A stretch of DNA of 51,182 nt from RGIG3102 sp964369915 (GCA_964369915.1 CAYJGG010000010.1:1-51182), one strand, 5' to 3'. Positions 1 through 9,439 are shown, numbered from the stretch's first letter. The notes: generated from the letters alone by a model not told the origin. Numbers and translations: made by a program.

Positions 1-484
1 CGTAGTGATCAAGCATTTGATTATATTCAGCTTCACTTAAAAGTTGTTTTTCTTCTAATGCTGTAAAGCCTTTATCAGTAACGATATATGAAGAAAAATA
101 AATAACTTTTTCTAAAGCTTTTGGAGTAACATCTAAGATAAGACCAATTCTTGAAGGAACAGCTTTTAAATACCAGATATGAGAAACTGGCGCAGCTAGC
201 TGAATGTGTCCCATTCTTTCCCTTCTAACTTTTGCTCTTGTAGATTCAACTCCACACTTATCACAAATTTGACCTTTGTGACGGTTTTTATTTAGTTTAC
301 CACAGTTACATTCCCAGTCTTTAATTGGTCCAAATATTTTTTCACAGAATAGACCATCTCTTTCTGGTTTTAATGTACGGTAATTTATAGTTTCCGGTTT
401 TGTAACCTCACCGTATGACCAGCTTGATATCTGGTCAGGTGAAGCAAGACCGATTTTGATAGAATCAAAAGTATTTCGTGCCAT
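1..484 (-). CDS. rpoC: RNA polymerase beta' subunit, N-terminal part (runs off left edge)
   Basis: This is the first 161 codons of the beta' subunit of RNA polymerase. The reading frame opens at ATG 484, preceded by AAAGGAG about 9 bases upstream, and stays open to the left edge. The N-terminal zinc ribbon is visible: Cys59, Cys61, Cys74 and Cys77 (C-x-C ... C-x2-C), followed by the conserved stretch RRERMGHIQLAAPVSHIW. The gene starts 48 bp after the rpoB stop with no terminator between them, so it is read as the second gene of an rpoBC operon. The identification is certain; the rest of the protein lies outside the window. Confidence 0.97.
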   Translation of the reverse strand, partial: MARNTFDSIKIGLASPDQISSWSYGEVTKPETINYRTLKPERDGLFCEKIFGPIKDWECNCGKLNKNRHKGQICDKCGVESTRAKVRRERMGHIQLAAPVSHIWYLKAVPSRIGLILDVTPKALEKVIYFSSYIVTDKGFTALEEKQLLSEAEYNQMLDHY

Positions 485-532
485 ATAGTAAAGCTCCTTT
501 TCTAAAATAAAATTTTATTGCTGATTAATAGA

Positions 533-3500
533 TTAGATACCATCTTCTTCATCTATTTCATCATCTAAAGCCTCAAAGTCGCTTTCAAACCCTAGGTTTT
601 CTAGTGAAAAATCCTCATCTGGATTATCACTCACTGAATAACCATCGAAATCGCCTTCTTGTTCTACTAATTCAGAAGCAAGCTCAGTTGCGATTTCTGT
701 TTCGATATCGCCTCTTGCATCGTCTTCATCATAAGTTTGTTTTAAATCGATTTCATCCCCTTGAGCATCTATAACTTTTACATCTAGTGCTAGAGATTGC
801 ATTTCTTTTATAAGAACTCTGAATGATTCAGGTATGCCTGGTTTTGGAATTTCTTGACCTTTAAATATAGCTTCATATGTTTTAACACGCCCTACCATAT
901 CATCAGATTTAACTGTTAATATTTCTTGTAGAGTATATGCAGCACCATAAGCTTCAAGAGCCCAAACCTCCATCTCACCAAATCTTTGTCCACCAAACTG
1001 AGCTTTACCACCCAGAGGTTGCTGAGTAACAAGTGAGTATGGACCGATTGAACGAGCATGGATTTTATCATCAACAAGGTGATGAAGTTTTAGGAAGTAT
1101 TTGTAACCAACTGTTACAGGGTTATCAAATTTATCGCCTGTTCTTCCATCATAAAGTTGAACTTTACCTGATTCTGGAAGGCCAGCTTCTTTTAATAAAT
1201 CTGTGATATCAGTTTCTTTAGCGCCATCAAAAACAGGAGTCATAACTTTAAATCCTAGAGCTTTTGCAGCATATCCTAAATGAACTTCTAACACCTGACC
1301 GATGTTCATACGAGAAGGAACACCTAGTGGGTTTAATACTAAATCAAGTGGCGTACCGTCTTCTAAGAAAGGCATATCTTCTTGAGGAAGAATTCTTGAA
1401 ACAACACCCTTATTACCATGACGTCCGGCCATTTTATCTCCGACAGAGATTTTTCTTTTTTGAGCTATATAAACTCTAACTACTTCTAAAACACCTGGTT
1501 TTATTTCGTCTGAGTTTTCTGGAGTAAACACTTTAACATCAACGATTGTTCCGTATTCACCGTGAGGTACTTTTAAAGAAGTATCTCTTACATCTCCAGC
1601 TTTTTCGCCGAAAATTGCACGAAGAAGTTTTTCTTCTGGAGAAAGCTCTGTTTCACCTTTTGGTGTAACTTTACCAACTAGAATATCACCACTTGAAACT
1701 TCAGCACCAATTCTTATAATACCTCTAGCATCAAGATTTTTAAGAGCATCATCACCAACGTTTGGAACTTCTCTTGTGATTTCTTCTGGCCCTAGTTTTG
1801 TTTCTCTAGCTTCAATTTCATATTCTTCAATATGAAGTGAAGTGAATACATCATCAGAAACTACTTTTTCATTAATTAAAATAGCATCTTCATAGTTGTA
1901 TCCTTCCCAAGTCATGTATCCAACTAAAACGTTTTTACCTAGTGAGATTTCACCGCCGTCAGTTGAAGGACCATCAGCTATAACTTGACCTTTTTTAACT
2001 ACATCACCAGCTACAACAATTGGTCTTTGGTTTATACAAGTACCTTGGTTTGAACGCATAAATTTAATTACATCATATTCATCAGTTGTTGTGTTTCCTG
2101 TTTTAATAATAATTTTATCAGAAGAAACAGATTGAACAACACCATCATTTTTAGCTATTACAACAACGCCTGAGTCGTAACCAACTTTATATTCCATACC
2201 AGTAGCAACAATTGGTGCTTGTGGACGAAGTAGTGGTACTGCTTGACGTTGCATGTTTGAGCCCATTAGAGCACGGTTTGCGTCATCGTTTTCTAAGAAT
2301 GGAATCATAGAAGTGGCAACAGATACAACCATTTTTGGAGAAACGTCCATGAAATCAACTTTATTTCTTTCAGTTTCTAATATTAAATCTCTATATCTTG
2401 CATTAACACGCTCACGAACAAATCTTCTGTTTTCATCTAATTCTTCATTTGCTTGAGCAACGATATATCTATCTTCTACATCTGCTGTCATATAAACAAC
2501 TTCGCTTGTAACTTCGCCAGTTTCTTTATTAACTTTTCTATATGGAGCTTCGATAAAGCCATATTTATTTATTCTTGAGAATGTAGCAAGGTATGAGATA
2601 AGACCGATGTTTGGTCCCTCTGGAGTTTCGATAGGACACATTCTACCATAGTGAGAATAGTGAACGTCACGAACTTCAAAGCCTGCTCTATCTCTTGAAA
2701 GACCACCAGGGCCTAAAGCTGATAGACGACGTTTATTTGTTAGTTCAGCAAGTGGGTTTGTTTGGTCCATAAATTGTGATAGTGCACTTGAGCCAAAGAA
2801 TTCTTTCATAATCGCAACCACTGGCTTAATATTAATTAAGCTTTCAGGAGTGATTGATTCTCTTTCTTGCTGGTCCATTCTTTCTTTAATTGTTCTTTCC
2901 ATACGGATAATACCTGTACGGAATTGAGCTTGTAATAATTCGCCAACACTTCTAATACGACGGTTTCCTAAATGGTCGATATCATCAAAGTTGCCAACAT
3001 CATTAGCAAGTCCTAAAATATAGCTTACTGTTGCAAAAATATCATCAACAGTAATATGTTTTGGAATTAATCTTTCGCGATTTTCAATCATTAATTCTTT
3101 TAATTTTTCATTATCGCCAGAAGCAGTATCCATAAGCTCTTTTAATACAGCAAATGAAACTTTTTCATTAATTCCTTCTTCGTATAAATCAATTCCAGTG
3201 ATTTTTGCTGAATCAACCATACCATTTGAAATAACTTTAAACTCTTTATCATTTGATAAAACGCTCATTATTGCAACGCCGTTATCTTCGATAGTTTGTG
3301 CTAGTTCTTCATTTATTTTTTGTCCTTTTTCGCAAAGTACTTCACCAGTTAATGGTGAAACAACCATTTCAGCAGCAACAGTGTCAATTAAGCGAGAGAA
3401 CATTGAAAGTTTTTTATTAAATTTATATCTACCAAAACGAGATAAGTCATATCTTCTTGCATCAAAGAATAAGTTATTGATATGAGTTTGGCTGTTTTCA

Positions 3501-4246
3501 ACTGTTGGTGGCTCACCTGGACGAAGTTTTCTATATGTTTCTAGTAAACCTTCTTCTTGGTTAGTAGTTGTATCTTTTAATAATGTAGCTTCGATGATTT
3601 CATCATCACCAAACATTTCTCTAATAGCTTCATTACTTGATAAACCTAAAACTCTTAAAAGAGTTGTTATAGGAAGTTTTCTGTTTTTATCAATTCTTAC
3701 ATAGAAGATATCATTAATGTCTGTTTCATATTCAAGCCAAGCACCACGGTTTGGGATAACTGTACCTGAATACAGTCTTTTACCTGTTTTATCATGGTCT
3801 AATTTAAAATAAGAACCTGGTGAACGGATAAGCTGAGAAACTATAACTCTTTCAGCACCATTAATAATAAAAGTACCGCTTTCTGTCATTTTAGGGAAAT
3901 CACCCATAAATTTTTCTTGTTCTTTGATTTCGCCTGTTTCTTTATTTAGTAAACGAATAGTAACTTTTAGAGGTGCTGCATATGTTACATCTCTTTCTTT
4001 ACATTCTTTTACTGTGTATTTTGTTTTATCTTCAAAGCGATAGTCCACAAATTCTAAAGCTAGAGTTCCTGTGTGGTCTTCAACAGCGCCGATATCTCTA
4101 AATACCTCTTTAATCCCCTCATCTAAAAACCATTGGAATGATGATTTTTGCACTTCAATTAAGTTTGGCATTTCTAAAACTTCATTGATTTTTGCAAAGT
4201 TCATTCTTTCGGTTAGCCCAAGCATGGTAGGTTTAATATTTGCCAT
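533..4246 (-). CDS. rpoB: RNA polymerase beta subunit
   Basis: This is the full-length beta subunit of 1237 residues, the catalytic partner of RpoC. Recognisable blocks are the rifampicin pocket (GSSALSQFMDQTNPLAEL followed by TNKRRLSALGPGG), the VRDVHYSHYGRMCPIETPEG segment, the GDKMAGRHGNKG block near the active site and the C-terminal QPLGGKAQFGGQRFGEME region that contacts beta'. It ends in an acidic tail. The start is ATG 4246 with AAAGGAGATGA upstream. In the rifampicin pocket residue 504 is Asn (codon AAT at 2735-2737) where E. coli and B. subtilis have His (E. coli H526). Asp-516 and Ser-531 equivalents are kept. The gene is not preceded by rplJL, the usual neighbours, but by a long leader and its own promoter. 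Confidence 0.99.
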   Translation of the reverse strand: MANIKPTMLGLTERMNFAKINEVLEMPNLIEVQKSSFQWFLDEGIKEVFRDIGAVEDHTGTLALEFVDYRFEDKTKYTVKECKERDVTYAAPLKVTIRLLNKETGEIKEQEKFMGDFPKMTESGTFIINGAERVIVSQLIRSPGSYFKLDHDKTGKRLYSGTVIPNRGAWLEYETDINDIFYVRIDKNRKLPITTLLRVLGLSSNEAIREMFGDDEIIEATLLKDTTTNQEEGLLETYRKLRPGEPPTVENSQTHINNLFFDARRYDLSRFGRYKFNKKLSMFSRLIDTVAAEMVVSPLTGEVLCEKGQKINEELAQTIEDNGVAIMSVLSNDKEFKVISNGMVDSAKITGIDLYEEGINEKVSFAVLKELMDTASGDNEKLKELMIENRERLIPKHITVDDIFATVSYILGLANDVGNFDDIDHLGNRRIRSVGELLQAQFRTGIIRMERTIKERMDQQERESITPESLINIKPVVAIMKEFFGSSALSQFMDQTNPLAELTNKRRLSALGPGGLSRDRAGFEVRDVHYSHYGRMCPIETPEGPNIGLISYLATFSRINKYGFIEAPYRKVNKETGEVTSEVVYMTADVEDRYIVAQANEELDENRRFVRERVNARYRDLILETERNKVDFMDVSPKMVVSVATSMIPFLENDDANRALMGSNMQRQAVPLLRPQAPIVATGMEYKVGYDSGVVVIAKNDGVVQSVSSDKIIIKTGNTTTDEYDVIKFMRSNQGTCINQRPIVVAGDVVKKGQVIADGPSTDGGEISLGKNVLVGYMTWEGYNYEDAILINEKVVSDDVFTSLHIEEYEIEARETKLGPEEITREVPNVGDDALKNLDARGIIRIGAEVSSGDILVGKVTPKGETELSPEEKLLRAIFGEKAGDVRDTSLKVPHGEYGTIVDVKVFTPENSDEIKPGVLEVVRVYIAQKRKISVGDKMAGRHGNKGVVSRILPQEDMPFLEDGTPLDLVLNPLGVPSRMNIGQVLEVHLGYAAKALGFKVMTPVFDGAKETDITDLLKEAGLPESGKVQLYDGRTGDKFDNPVTVGYKYFLKLHHLVDDKIHARSIGPYSLVTQQPLGGKAQFGGQRFGEMEVWALEAYGAAYTLQEILTVKSDDMVGRVKTYEAIFKGQEIPKPGIPESFRVLIKEMQSLALDVKVIDAQGDEIDLKQTYDEDDARGDIETEIATELASELVEQEGDFDGYSVSDNPDEDFSLENLGFESDFEALDDEIDEEDGI

Positions 4247-4595
4247 TTAATCTCATCTCCTTTTTATATTACTAGTATAAAACAACATCATAAGATAATT
4301 GAAAAATTGTTAAAAATTATACACAGAATTACTGTATAACATTTAATAATTTTCCATTTATAAGGGACACTTTGTCTACTTTTTTACCCTTACATCTCCT
4401 TTACTAGCTTAAAAAATCACACAAAATTACTGTTATTTTTATAAACTGCAAAGAAAAATCATCATTACAAATATTATTTTTTGTCAATTAAGCTAAACTT
4501 TTGTCGATAATTTTGTAAAAATTTATCTAATTTTAACGAATTTTCCTGTTAAAATTCCAAAATAAGCCTAATAATCCATTATGGTACAGTTTACA

Positions 4596-4624
4596 ATTAT
4601 ACCAAACAAATTGCAATATGTCAA
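4596..4624 (-). promoter_or_regulatory. Consensus sigma-A promoter of rpoBC
   Basis: On the minus strand a perfect -35 TTGACA (4619-4624) is separated by exactly 17 bp from a perfect -10 TATAAT (4596-4601). Transcription would begin near 4589, leaving an AT-rich leader of about 340 nt before the rpoB start codon. This matches the consensus expected for the housekeeping sigma factor encoded at 5563-6651. Confidence 0.85.
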
Positions 4625-4745
4625 TGGTATATTATTAATAGATTAAAAAAGTTCTTGACTTTGCATTTAATTGTGTATTTATACATTTTTTATTTTATAT
4701 TTTCTCACTATGAATAAAAAAAATATTTGTCAATACATTAAATAA

Positions 4746-4775
4746 AAAAGAGTGTTCATAAATGAACACTCTTTT
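4746..4775 (-). terminator. Intrinsic terminator after the zinc-ribbon membrane protein gene
   Basis: A 14-bp perfect inverted repeat (AAAAGAGTGTTCAT and its complement, 2-nt centre) ends in a T run on both strands. It closes the transcript of the gene at 4794-5075 and separates it from the rpoB promoter. Confidence 0.85.
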
Positions 4776-4793
4776 AAATATGTAGTATTTATT

Positions 4794-5075
4794 TTAATAG
4801 ATTTTCAAATCACAATGCTTACATTTTTCTGGCAGATGAAGAATTCTAGGCTTTAAAGGATTTCTTAGCAGTTTTTTACACCCGGGACATCTTAAAACAT
4901 AAAATTCAAAATATATAATTTCTGCAATAAATATTATAATCAAAGCATACATAATAAATTCACTTTTAAAAACTCCTAAGATTGGTAATAGTAACACCAT
5001 TAATATTTGAAAATATATATGATTTCTACATTTTATTTTTAAGTCTTCAATCTCTTTTTCAAACATAAATTTCAC
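4794..5075 (-). CDS. Small membrane protein with C-terminal zinc ribbon, unknown function
   Basis: I do not recognise this 93-residue protein. It has two hydrophobic segments (about residues 22-36 and 40-60) followed by a cytoplasmic-looking tail with two CxxC pairs, Cys63/Cys66 (CPGC) and Cys85/Cys88 (CKHC), the layout of a zinc ribbon. The N-terminus is charged and has no signal peptidase site. It lies 35 bp downstream of the Rrf2-type regulator on the same strand, with an intrinsic terminator just after it, so it is probably the last gene of that transcript. A role in metal or redox sensing at the membrane is conceivable but not supported by anything beyond the cysteines. Confidence 0.7.
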   Translation of the reverse strand: MKFMFEKEIEDLKIKCRNHIYFQILMVLLLPILGVFKSEFIMYALIIIFIAEIIYFEFYVLRCPGCKKLLRNPLKPRILHLPEKCKHCDLKIY

Positions 5076-5110
5076 CTTATGTAAATTAACTTTAATATTA
5101 AAATCAGGGA

Positions 5111-5506
5111 TTATATTAATTTATCAAACGTTAATTCTTTTAATCTTTTATTAGTTTCTTTACTTATATTTGCAAATTCCTTTTGCAGACGGCAAATTCC
5201 TGGCCTATTACTTGAGCAATTATATGAGCCGTCTTCACATTTGAAGATTTTTGATTCCCCTTGCGTTGTTGTCATAACATCTAAAAGGCTAATATCTTTT
5301 ATATCTTTTGCAAGTTCGTATCCACCCTTAGTGCCTTTATAAGATTTCACTATCCCACTAAGCACTAATTTATGGAGTATTTTAAGAGAAAACCTAAGCG
5401 TTACCCCTGTTTCTTCGCTTATAGTTTTTGCATCTTTTCTTTTTTCGGCAGCAGCTAGAGAATAAACTATTCTTGCTGCATAATCAGTTTCTTGAGTTAT
5501 ATACAT
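5111..5506 (-). CDS. Rrf2 family transcriptional regulator, IscR-like
   Basis: This 131-residue protein has the N-terminal winged helix of the Rrf2 family (YITQETDYAARIVYSLA, then the recognition-helix region and KGTKGGYELAKD wing). Three cysteines, Cys90, Cys97 and Cys105, sit where IscR, NsrR and RsrR bind an iron-sulfur cluster, so it probably senses Fe-S status, nitric oxide or redox state. Many clostridial members sit upstream of iscS/iscU; here no such genes follow. It lies 56 bp after rpoD, transcribed in the same direction, so it may be a late gene of the dgt-dnaG-rpoD transcript. GGAG lies 10 bases upstream of ATG 5506. The family is certain; the target genes are unknown. Confidence 0.9.
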   Translation of the reverse strand: MYITQETDYAARIVYSLAAAEKRKDAKTISEETGVTLRFSLKILHKLVLSGIVKSYKGTKGGYELAKDIKDISLLDVMTTTQGESKIFKCEDGSYNCSSNRPGICRLQKEFANISKETNKRLKELTFDKLI

Positions 5507-5562
5507 AATGAGAAATCTCCTTTTGCTTTGTATTAACTAGCTATATTTTAAAAGTCATCCTT

Positions 5563-6651
5563 TTAGTTTAAAAAGTCTTTTAATTTTTTGTTTCTACTTG
5601 GATGTCTTAGTTTTCTTAAAGCCTTAGCTTCAATTTGTCTAATTCTTTCACGAGTAACATTAAATTCTTTACCAACTTCTTCAAGCGTTCTACTTCTTCC
5701 ACCTTCAATACCAAAACGAAGTGCTAAAACTTTAGCTTCTCTTGGAGTAAGTGTAGATAAAACTTCGCTTAATTGTTCTCTTAATAATGTGTGAGTTGCA
5801 GCTTCTTCTGGAATAGGAGCATCGTAATCTGGAATAAAATCACCTAAACTTGAATCTTCTTCTTCACCAATAGGACTTTCAAGGCTGATTGGCTCTTGAG
5901 CTACTTTTAATATTTCACGAACTTTATCTTGAGGCATACCTAGCTCTAAAGATAAATCTTCAACAGAGGCTTCTTGTCCGTTTTTATGGAGTAGTTGAGA
6001 TTGCACTTTTTTAACTTTATTAATCGTTTCCACCATATGCACTGGAATACGAATTGTTCTAGCTTGATCGGCAATAGCTCTAGTTATAGCTTGTCTAATC
6101 CACCAAGTAGCATAAGTTGAGAATTTAAAACCTTTAGTGTGGTCAAATTTTTCAACAGCTTTAATAAGCCCTAAATTTCCTTCTTGAATTAAATCAAGAA
6201 ATAGCATACCACGGCCAACATATCTTTTAGCAATAGAAACAACTAAACGAAGATTTGCCTCAGCTAGCTTTTTCTTTGCTCTTTCGCTGCCTTCTAGTAT
6301 TTTTTCTGCTAACTCAACTTCTTCTTCTAAAGTTAATAAAGGAAAAGAGCCGATTTCTTTTAAATAAACTTTAACAGGATCGTCTATGCTAACGCCTTCT
6401 GCTGAAAGAACTTTTTCAAATTTTTCAACGTTTTTATCTGTTAAAACTTCTTCTTCTTCATCTCCAACGTCAACAATTTCAATGTTTGCTGTTTCGATTA
6501 ATTCATAAATTTTATCAACTTGGTCTATATCATCAGTAACATCTTCAAAAAAATTACCGATTTCCTTTGTTGTGATTTTACCATTTTTTCTTCCAAGTTC
6601 AAGCAATTCTTGAACGGTTGTAATTTTCTTTTCTTTTTCTTTAATACTCAT
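5563..6651 (-). CDS. rpoD: Primary sigma factor of RNA polymerase
   Basis: This is the 362-residue housekeeping sigma factor (SigA/RpoD). A short region 1.1 covers residues 11-60, and region 1.2 begins at DDPVKVYLKEIG (90-101). Region 2 contains LRLVVSIAKRYVGRG, LIQEGNLGLIKAVEKFD and FSTYATWWIRQAITRAI (134-193), which bind the -10 element. Region 4 (TLTPREAKVLALRFG and the helix-turn-helix VTRERIRQIEAKAL, 300-345) binds the -35 element. The length is typical of Gram-positive primary sigmas, which lack the long insert of E. coli RpoD. The start is 13 bp after the dnaG stop, matching the classic dgt-dnaG-rpoD macromolecular synthesis operon. Confidence 0.98.
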   Translation of the reverse strand: MSIKEKEKKITTVQELLELGRKNGKITTKEIGNFFEDVTDDIDQVDKIYELIETANIEIVDVGDEEEEVLTDKNVEKFEKVLSAEGVSIDDPVKVYLKEIGSFPLLTLEEEVELAEKILEGSERAKKKLAEANLRLVVSIAKRYVGRGMLFLDLIQEGNLGLIKAVEKFDHTKGFKFSTYATWWIRQAITRAIADQARTIRIPVHMVETINKVKKVQSQLLHKNGQEASVEDLSLELGMPQDKVREILKVAQEPISLESPIGEEEDSSLGDFIPDYDAPIPEEAATHTLLREQLSEVLSTLTPREAKVLALRFGIEGGRSRTLEEVGKEFNVTRERIRQIEAKALRKLRHPSRNKKLKDFLN

Positions 6652-6663
6652 AATATTCTCCTG

Positions 6664-8412
6664 TTACTTCTTTTTCTCTTTTAATTCTTTTAACCTTAAT
6701 GCTAATTCTTCTGGGGTTTTTTCTTTTAATTCGCTAGCAATAAGCTTCGTTGTTAGTAGGCTGTTTATATAATGTTCTAAATCATTTTTTGATACTATTA
6801 TATCCTGATTTTTCGCCATTATTTGTGATAACACGTTTTTGGAATTTTCTGATAGATTATTATATAAATCAATAAACTCCACATGCTTATTATTTTCAAT
6901 TAAAATCTTTAATACTGAAAATATTTCTCTTAAATCACTATCTGTAAAATCGTTTACTGTGATTTTTTCTTTTGCAAAATCTAAAAATGCATTATTATAA
7001 ACTAAACTGTAAATAATTTGCATTTGCGCAAACACTTTTGGCAAACTATTACCTTTTTGCTTTAAATCAACTTTGATATTAGCAGCATTTCCTTCTTTTA
7101 ATATCTTTTGACTTTTTTCATATCTATCTTTTTTATAATACTGAGTTTTATTATGTTCAATTTGCTTTTTTATTGAATCTTTATCCGTTCCAGTTTCTCT
7201 ACTTAATCTAGCAGCATAAACATCTTGTTCTATTGGATTTCTAAGTTTTGCTAGAATTTTAGTTGATTCTGTTAGATATTTTACAAGTTCATCTGATTTT
7301 TTTATATCATATTTATTTTTTAATTTTAATAATTCAAAATCAAGTGCAGTGTTTGCGCCTTCTATTAAAGCCTCAAACCTTTGAACTCCAAAGTTTTTAA
7401 TAAATTCGTCTGGATCTTTTGCCCCTTCAAATTCTAAAACTTGAATATCTATTTCTTCTTTAGAAAATAAATCTATTGCTTTTTTTGTTGCCTTTTGGCC
7501 TGCTTCGTCTGAATCGTAAGCTATAATAACTTTTTTAGTATATGTAGCTACTAATTTTGCTTGTTGTGGCGTTAATGCAGTTCCTAGCGTTGCCACTGCA
7601 TTATCAAATCCGGCTTGATGTAAGGCGATAACATCCATATACCCTTCTGCTAAAATAATACCTTCTCTTTTTGATTTTCTAGCTATATTTAAAGCGAATA
7701 AATTGTTACTCTTTTTAAAAACAGGTGTATCACCACTATTTAAATATTTCGGACCACCGTCGCCTAAAATTCTGCCACCAAACGCGATAACATTCCCTCT
7801 TAAATCAATAATTGGAAACATAACTCTTGCACGAAAAGCATCGTATATATTGCCTTTTGATGATTTTAAACCTAAATAAGCATTTACAATTTCATCCTCT
7901 TTATATCCTTTTGATTTTAATAAATCAATTAAAGCGCTCCAATTATCTCTGCTGTATCCTATGCCAAAATTAACTATTGTTTTATCGCTTAAAGCTCTTT
8001 TTCTTAAATAACTTCTAGTTTTTAATCCTTCATCAGAATTTAGATTTTCATAAAAAAACTTAGCTGCTATTTTATTCATTTCATATATTCTTGATTTTAT
8101 TTTTGATGTATTATCATCTTCATCAGGGAGCATCATCCCACATTTTGAAGCTAGGAATTTTATAGCTTCAATATAAGATAAACCTTCTGTTTCTTTTGTA
8201 AAATTAATTGCATCTCCGCCAGCGCCACAGCCAAAACAATAATAACTTTGTGTTTCTGGGTAAACGCAAAACGACGGCGTTCTTTCTGAATGAAATGGAC
8301 AAAGACCTTTATATATCCTACCATTTCTTTTTAAAACAACTTTAGAAGAAATAACATCATAAATATCATTTCTTGCAACTAATTCTTGTATATAATGTGC
8401 TGGTATTGCCAT
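6664..8412 (-). CDS. dnaG: DNA primase
   Basis: This 582-residue protein makes RNA primers for lagging-strand synthesis at the replication fork. The N-terminal zinc-binding domain has Cys38, His41, Cys59 and Cys62 (CPFH ... CFGC). The catalytic TOPRIM fold has EGYMD at 256-260 and the acidic pair in AYDSDEAG (Asp300, Asp302). The C-terminal part (about 430-582) is the poorly conserved helicase-interaction region. The gene lies between the dGTPase gene (25 bp upstream) and rpoD (13 bp downstream), the usual operon order. Nothing looks truncated. Confidence 0.98.
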   Translation of the reverse strand: MAIPAHYIQELVARNDIYDVISSKVVLKRNGRIYKGLCPFHSERTPSFCVYPETQSYYCFGCGAGGDAINFTKETEGLSYIEAIKFLASKCGMMLPDEDDNTSKIKSRIYEMNKIAAKFFYENLNSDEGLKTRSYLRKRALSDKTIVNFGIGYSRDNWSALIDLLKSKGYKEDEIVNAYLGLKSSKGNIYDAFRARVMFPIIDLRGNVIAFGGRILGDGGPKYLNSGDTPVFKKSNNLFALNIARKSKREGIILAEGYMDVIALHQAGFDNAVATLGTALTPQQAKLVATYTKKVIIAYDSDEAGQKATKKAIDLFSKEEIDIQVLEFEGAKDPDEFIKNFGVQRFEALIEGANTALDFELLKLKNKYDIKKSDELVKYLTESTKILAKLRNPIEQDVYAARLSRETGTDKDSIKKQIEHNKTQYYKKDRYEKSQKILKEGNAANIKVDLKQKGNSLPKVFAQMQIIYSLVYNNAFLDFAKEKITVNDFTDSDLREIFSVLKILIENNKHVEFIDLYNNLSENSKNVLSQIMAKNQDIIVSKNDLEHYINSLLTTKLIASELKEKTPEELALRLKELKEKKK

Positions 8413-8437
8413 ATTTATGATTTTCCTTTCTAAAAGT

Positions 8438-9439
8438 TTATTTTATATGCCACGATTTTGGAATAAATATTTCATGAAATACATTTGATGCCATATCATC
8501 GCTCATTCCTTGAATGTAATCAGTAACTGCTGTGTCTATTCCATCAGTTTCGATTATTTTTTTATATTTTGGTGGCAGTGAATCAACATTGCCTTTAAAA
8601 TGTATGTATAGATTTGTAATTAATTTATCAACTTTAACTTCCTCTGTTTTAGCCGCTGATTCTATATAAACTCTATCAAACATAAACTGTCTTAGTTTTA
8701 AAAACATAGCGTTTATCTCATTATCCATTTTTATAGTATCGCTGCTATTATTAATCATCGAAGTTACTAAAGTTGTTATTCTTTCGCTCTTTGAATATCC
8801 TAAAACATCTGTTATATCCTTTGGCAAATCGCTTTCTTTTAAAATCCCCGCTGTTATAGCGTCTTCTATATCATGATTAATATAAGCTATTCTATCGGCA
8901 GTTTTAACTATCATTCCTTCTTGAGTTATTGGATTGATTGCTCCAGTGTGAGTTTTTATTCCATCTATAACTTCATAAGTTAAATTAAGGCCATTTAAAT
9001 TTCTTTCTAAAACTTCTACAACTCTTGCACTTTGGATATTATGATGAAATCCTTTTGGATTTAATTTATTTAAAACTCTCTCGCCTGCATGCCCAAACGG
9101 AGTGTGTCCTAAATCATGGCCAAGTCCTATTGCCTCTGCTAAATCTTCATTTAATCTTAATGCCCTTGCAATAGTTCTTGCAATCTGTGTAACTTCTAGT
9201 GTGTGGGTTAATCTTGTTCTGTAATGATCGCCCATTGGAGAAATAAAAACCTGTGTTTTTTGCTTTAATCTTCTAAAGCTATTGCAATGAATTATTTTAT
9301 CTCTATCTCTTTGATAGCATGTTCTTATATCACACTCAGTTTCTAATTTTTTTCTTCCTTTTGTATTTTTGGATAGCTGAGCATACTTTGAAAAATTTGC
9401 TTTTTCAATATCCATAGTTACCATTCTTGGGTTATTCAT
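8438..9439 (-). CDS. dgt: Deoxyguanosinetriphosphate triphosphohydrolase-like HD protein
   Basis: This 333-residue HD-domain protein is of the dGTPase type, which cleaves dGTP or other dNTPs to the nucleoside and triphosphate. The N-terminal signature NSFRRLKQKTQVFI is followed by the metal ligands of the HD site: His79 (THTLEV), His108-Asp109 (LGHDLGHTPFGHAGE) and a later Asp in ADRIAYINHDIEDA. It is much shorter than E. coli Dgt, like other Gram-positive members. It heads the dnaG-rpoD operon, which links dNTP pool control with replication and transcription genes. AGGGGAGG precedes ATG 9439 at good spacing. The substrate is inferred from family membership only. Confidence 0.93.
   Translation of the reverse strand: MNNPRMVTMDIEKANFSKYAQLSKNTKGRKKLETECDIRTCYQRDRDKIIHCNSFRRLKQKTQVFISPMGDHYRTRLTHTLEVTQIARTIARALRLNEDLAEAIGLGHDLGHTPFGHAGERVLNKLNPKGFHHNIQSARVVEVLERNLNGLNLTYEVIDGIKTHTGAINPITQEGMIVKTADRIAYINHDIEDAITAGILKESDLPKDITDVLGYSKSERITTLVTSMINNSSDTIKMDNEINAMFLKLRQFMFDRVYIESAAKTEEVKVDKLITNLYIHFKGNVDSLPPKYKKIIETDGIDTAVTDYIQGMSDDMASNVFHEIFIPKSWHIK

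Larger units (their letters stand above)
4247..4793. other. 547-bp intergenic region with the rpoB leader
   Basis: This stretch holds the rpoB promoter (4596-4624), the roughly 340-nt rpoB leader (4247 to about 4589) and the terminator of the upstream small gene (4746-4775). I found no convincing leader peptide or L10-type binding structure. Within the leader there is a second Shine-Dalgarno-like AAAGGAGATGT (minus strand, near 4395-4405), but the ATG it contains is followed at once by a stop. A second TTGACA on the minus strand near 4481-4486 has no good -10. Confidence 0.6.

Noticed and set aside
4321..4420. Possible leader peptide in the rpoB leader after a second AAAGGAG
   Set aside because: The ATG in the RBS is followed by TAA at once, and the nearest GTG frame is short with no distinctive residues.
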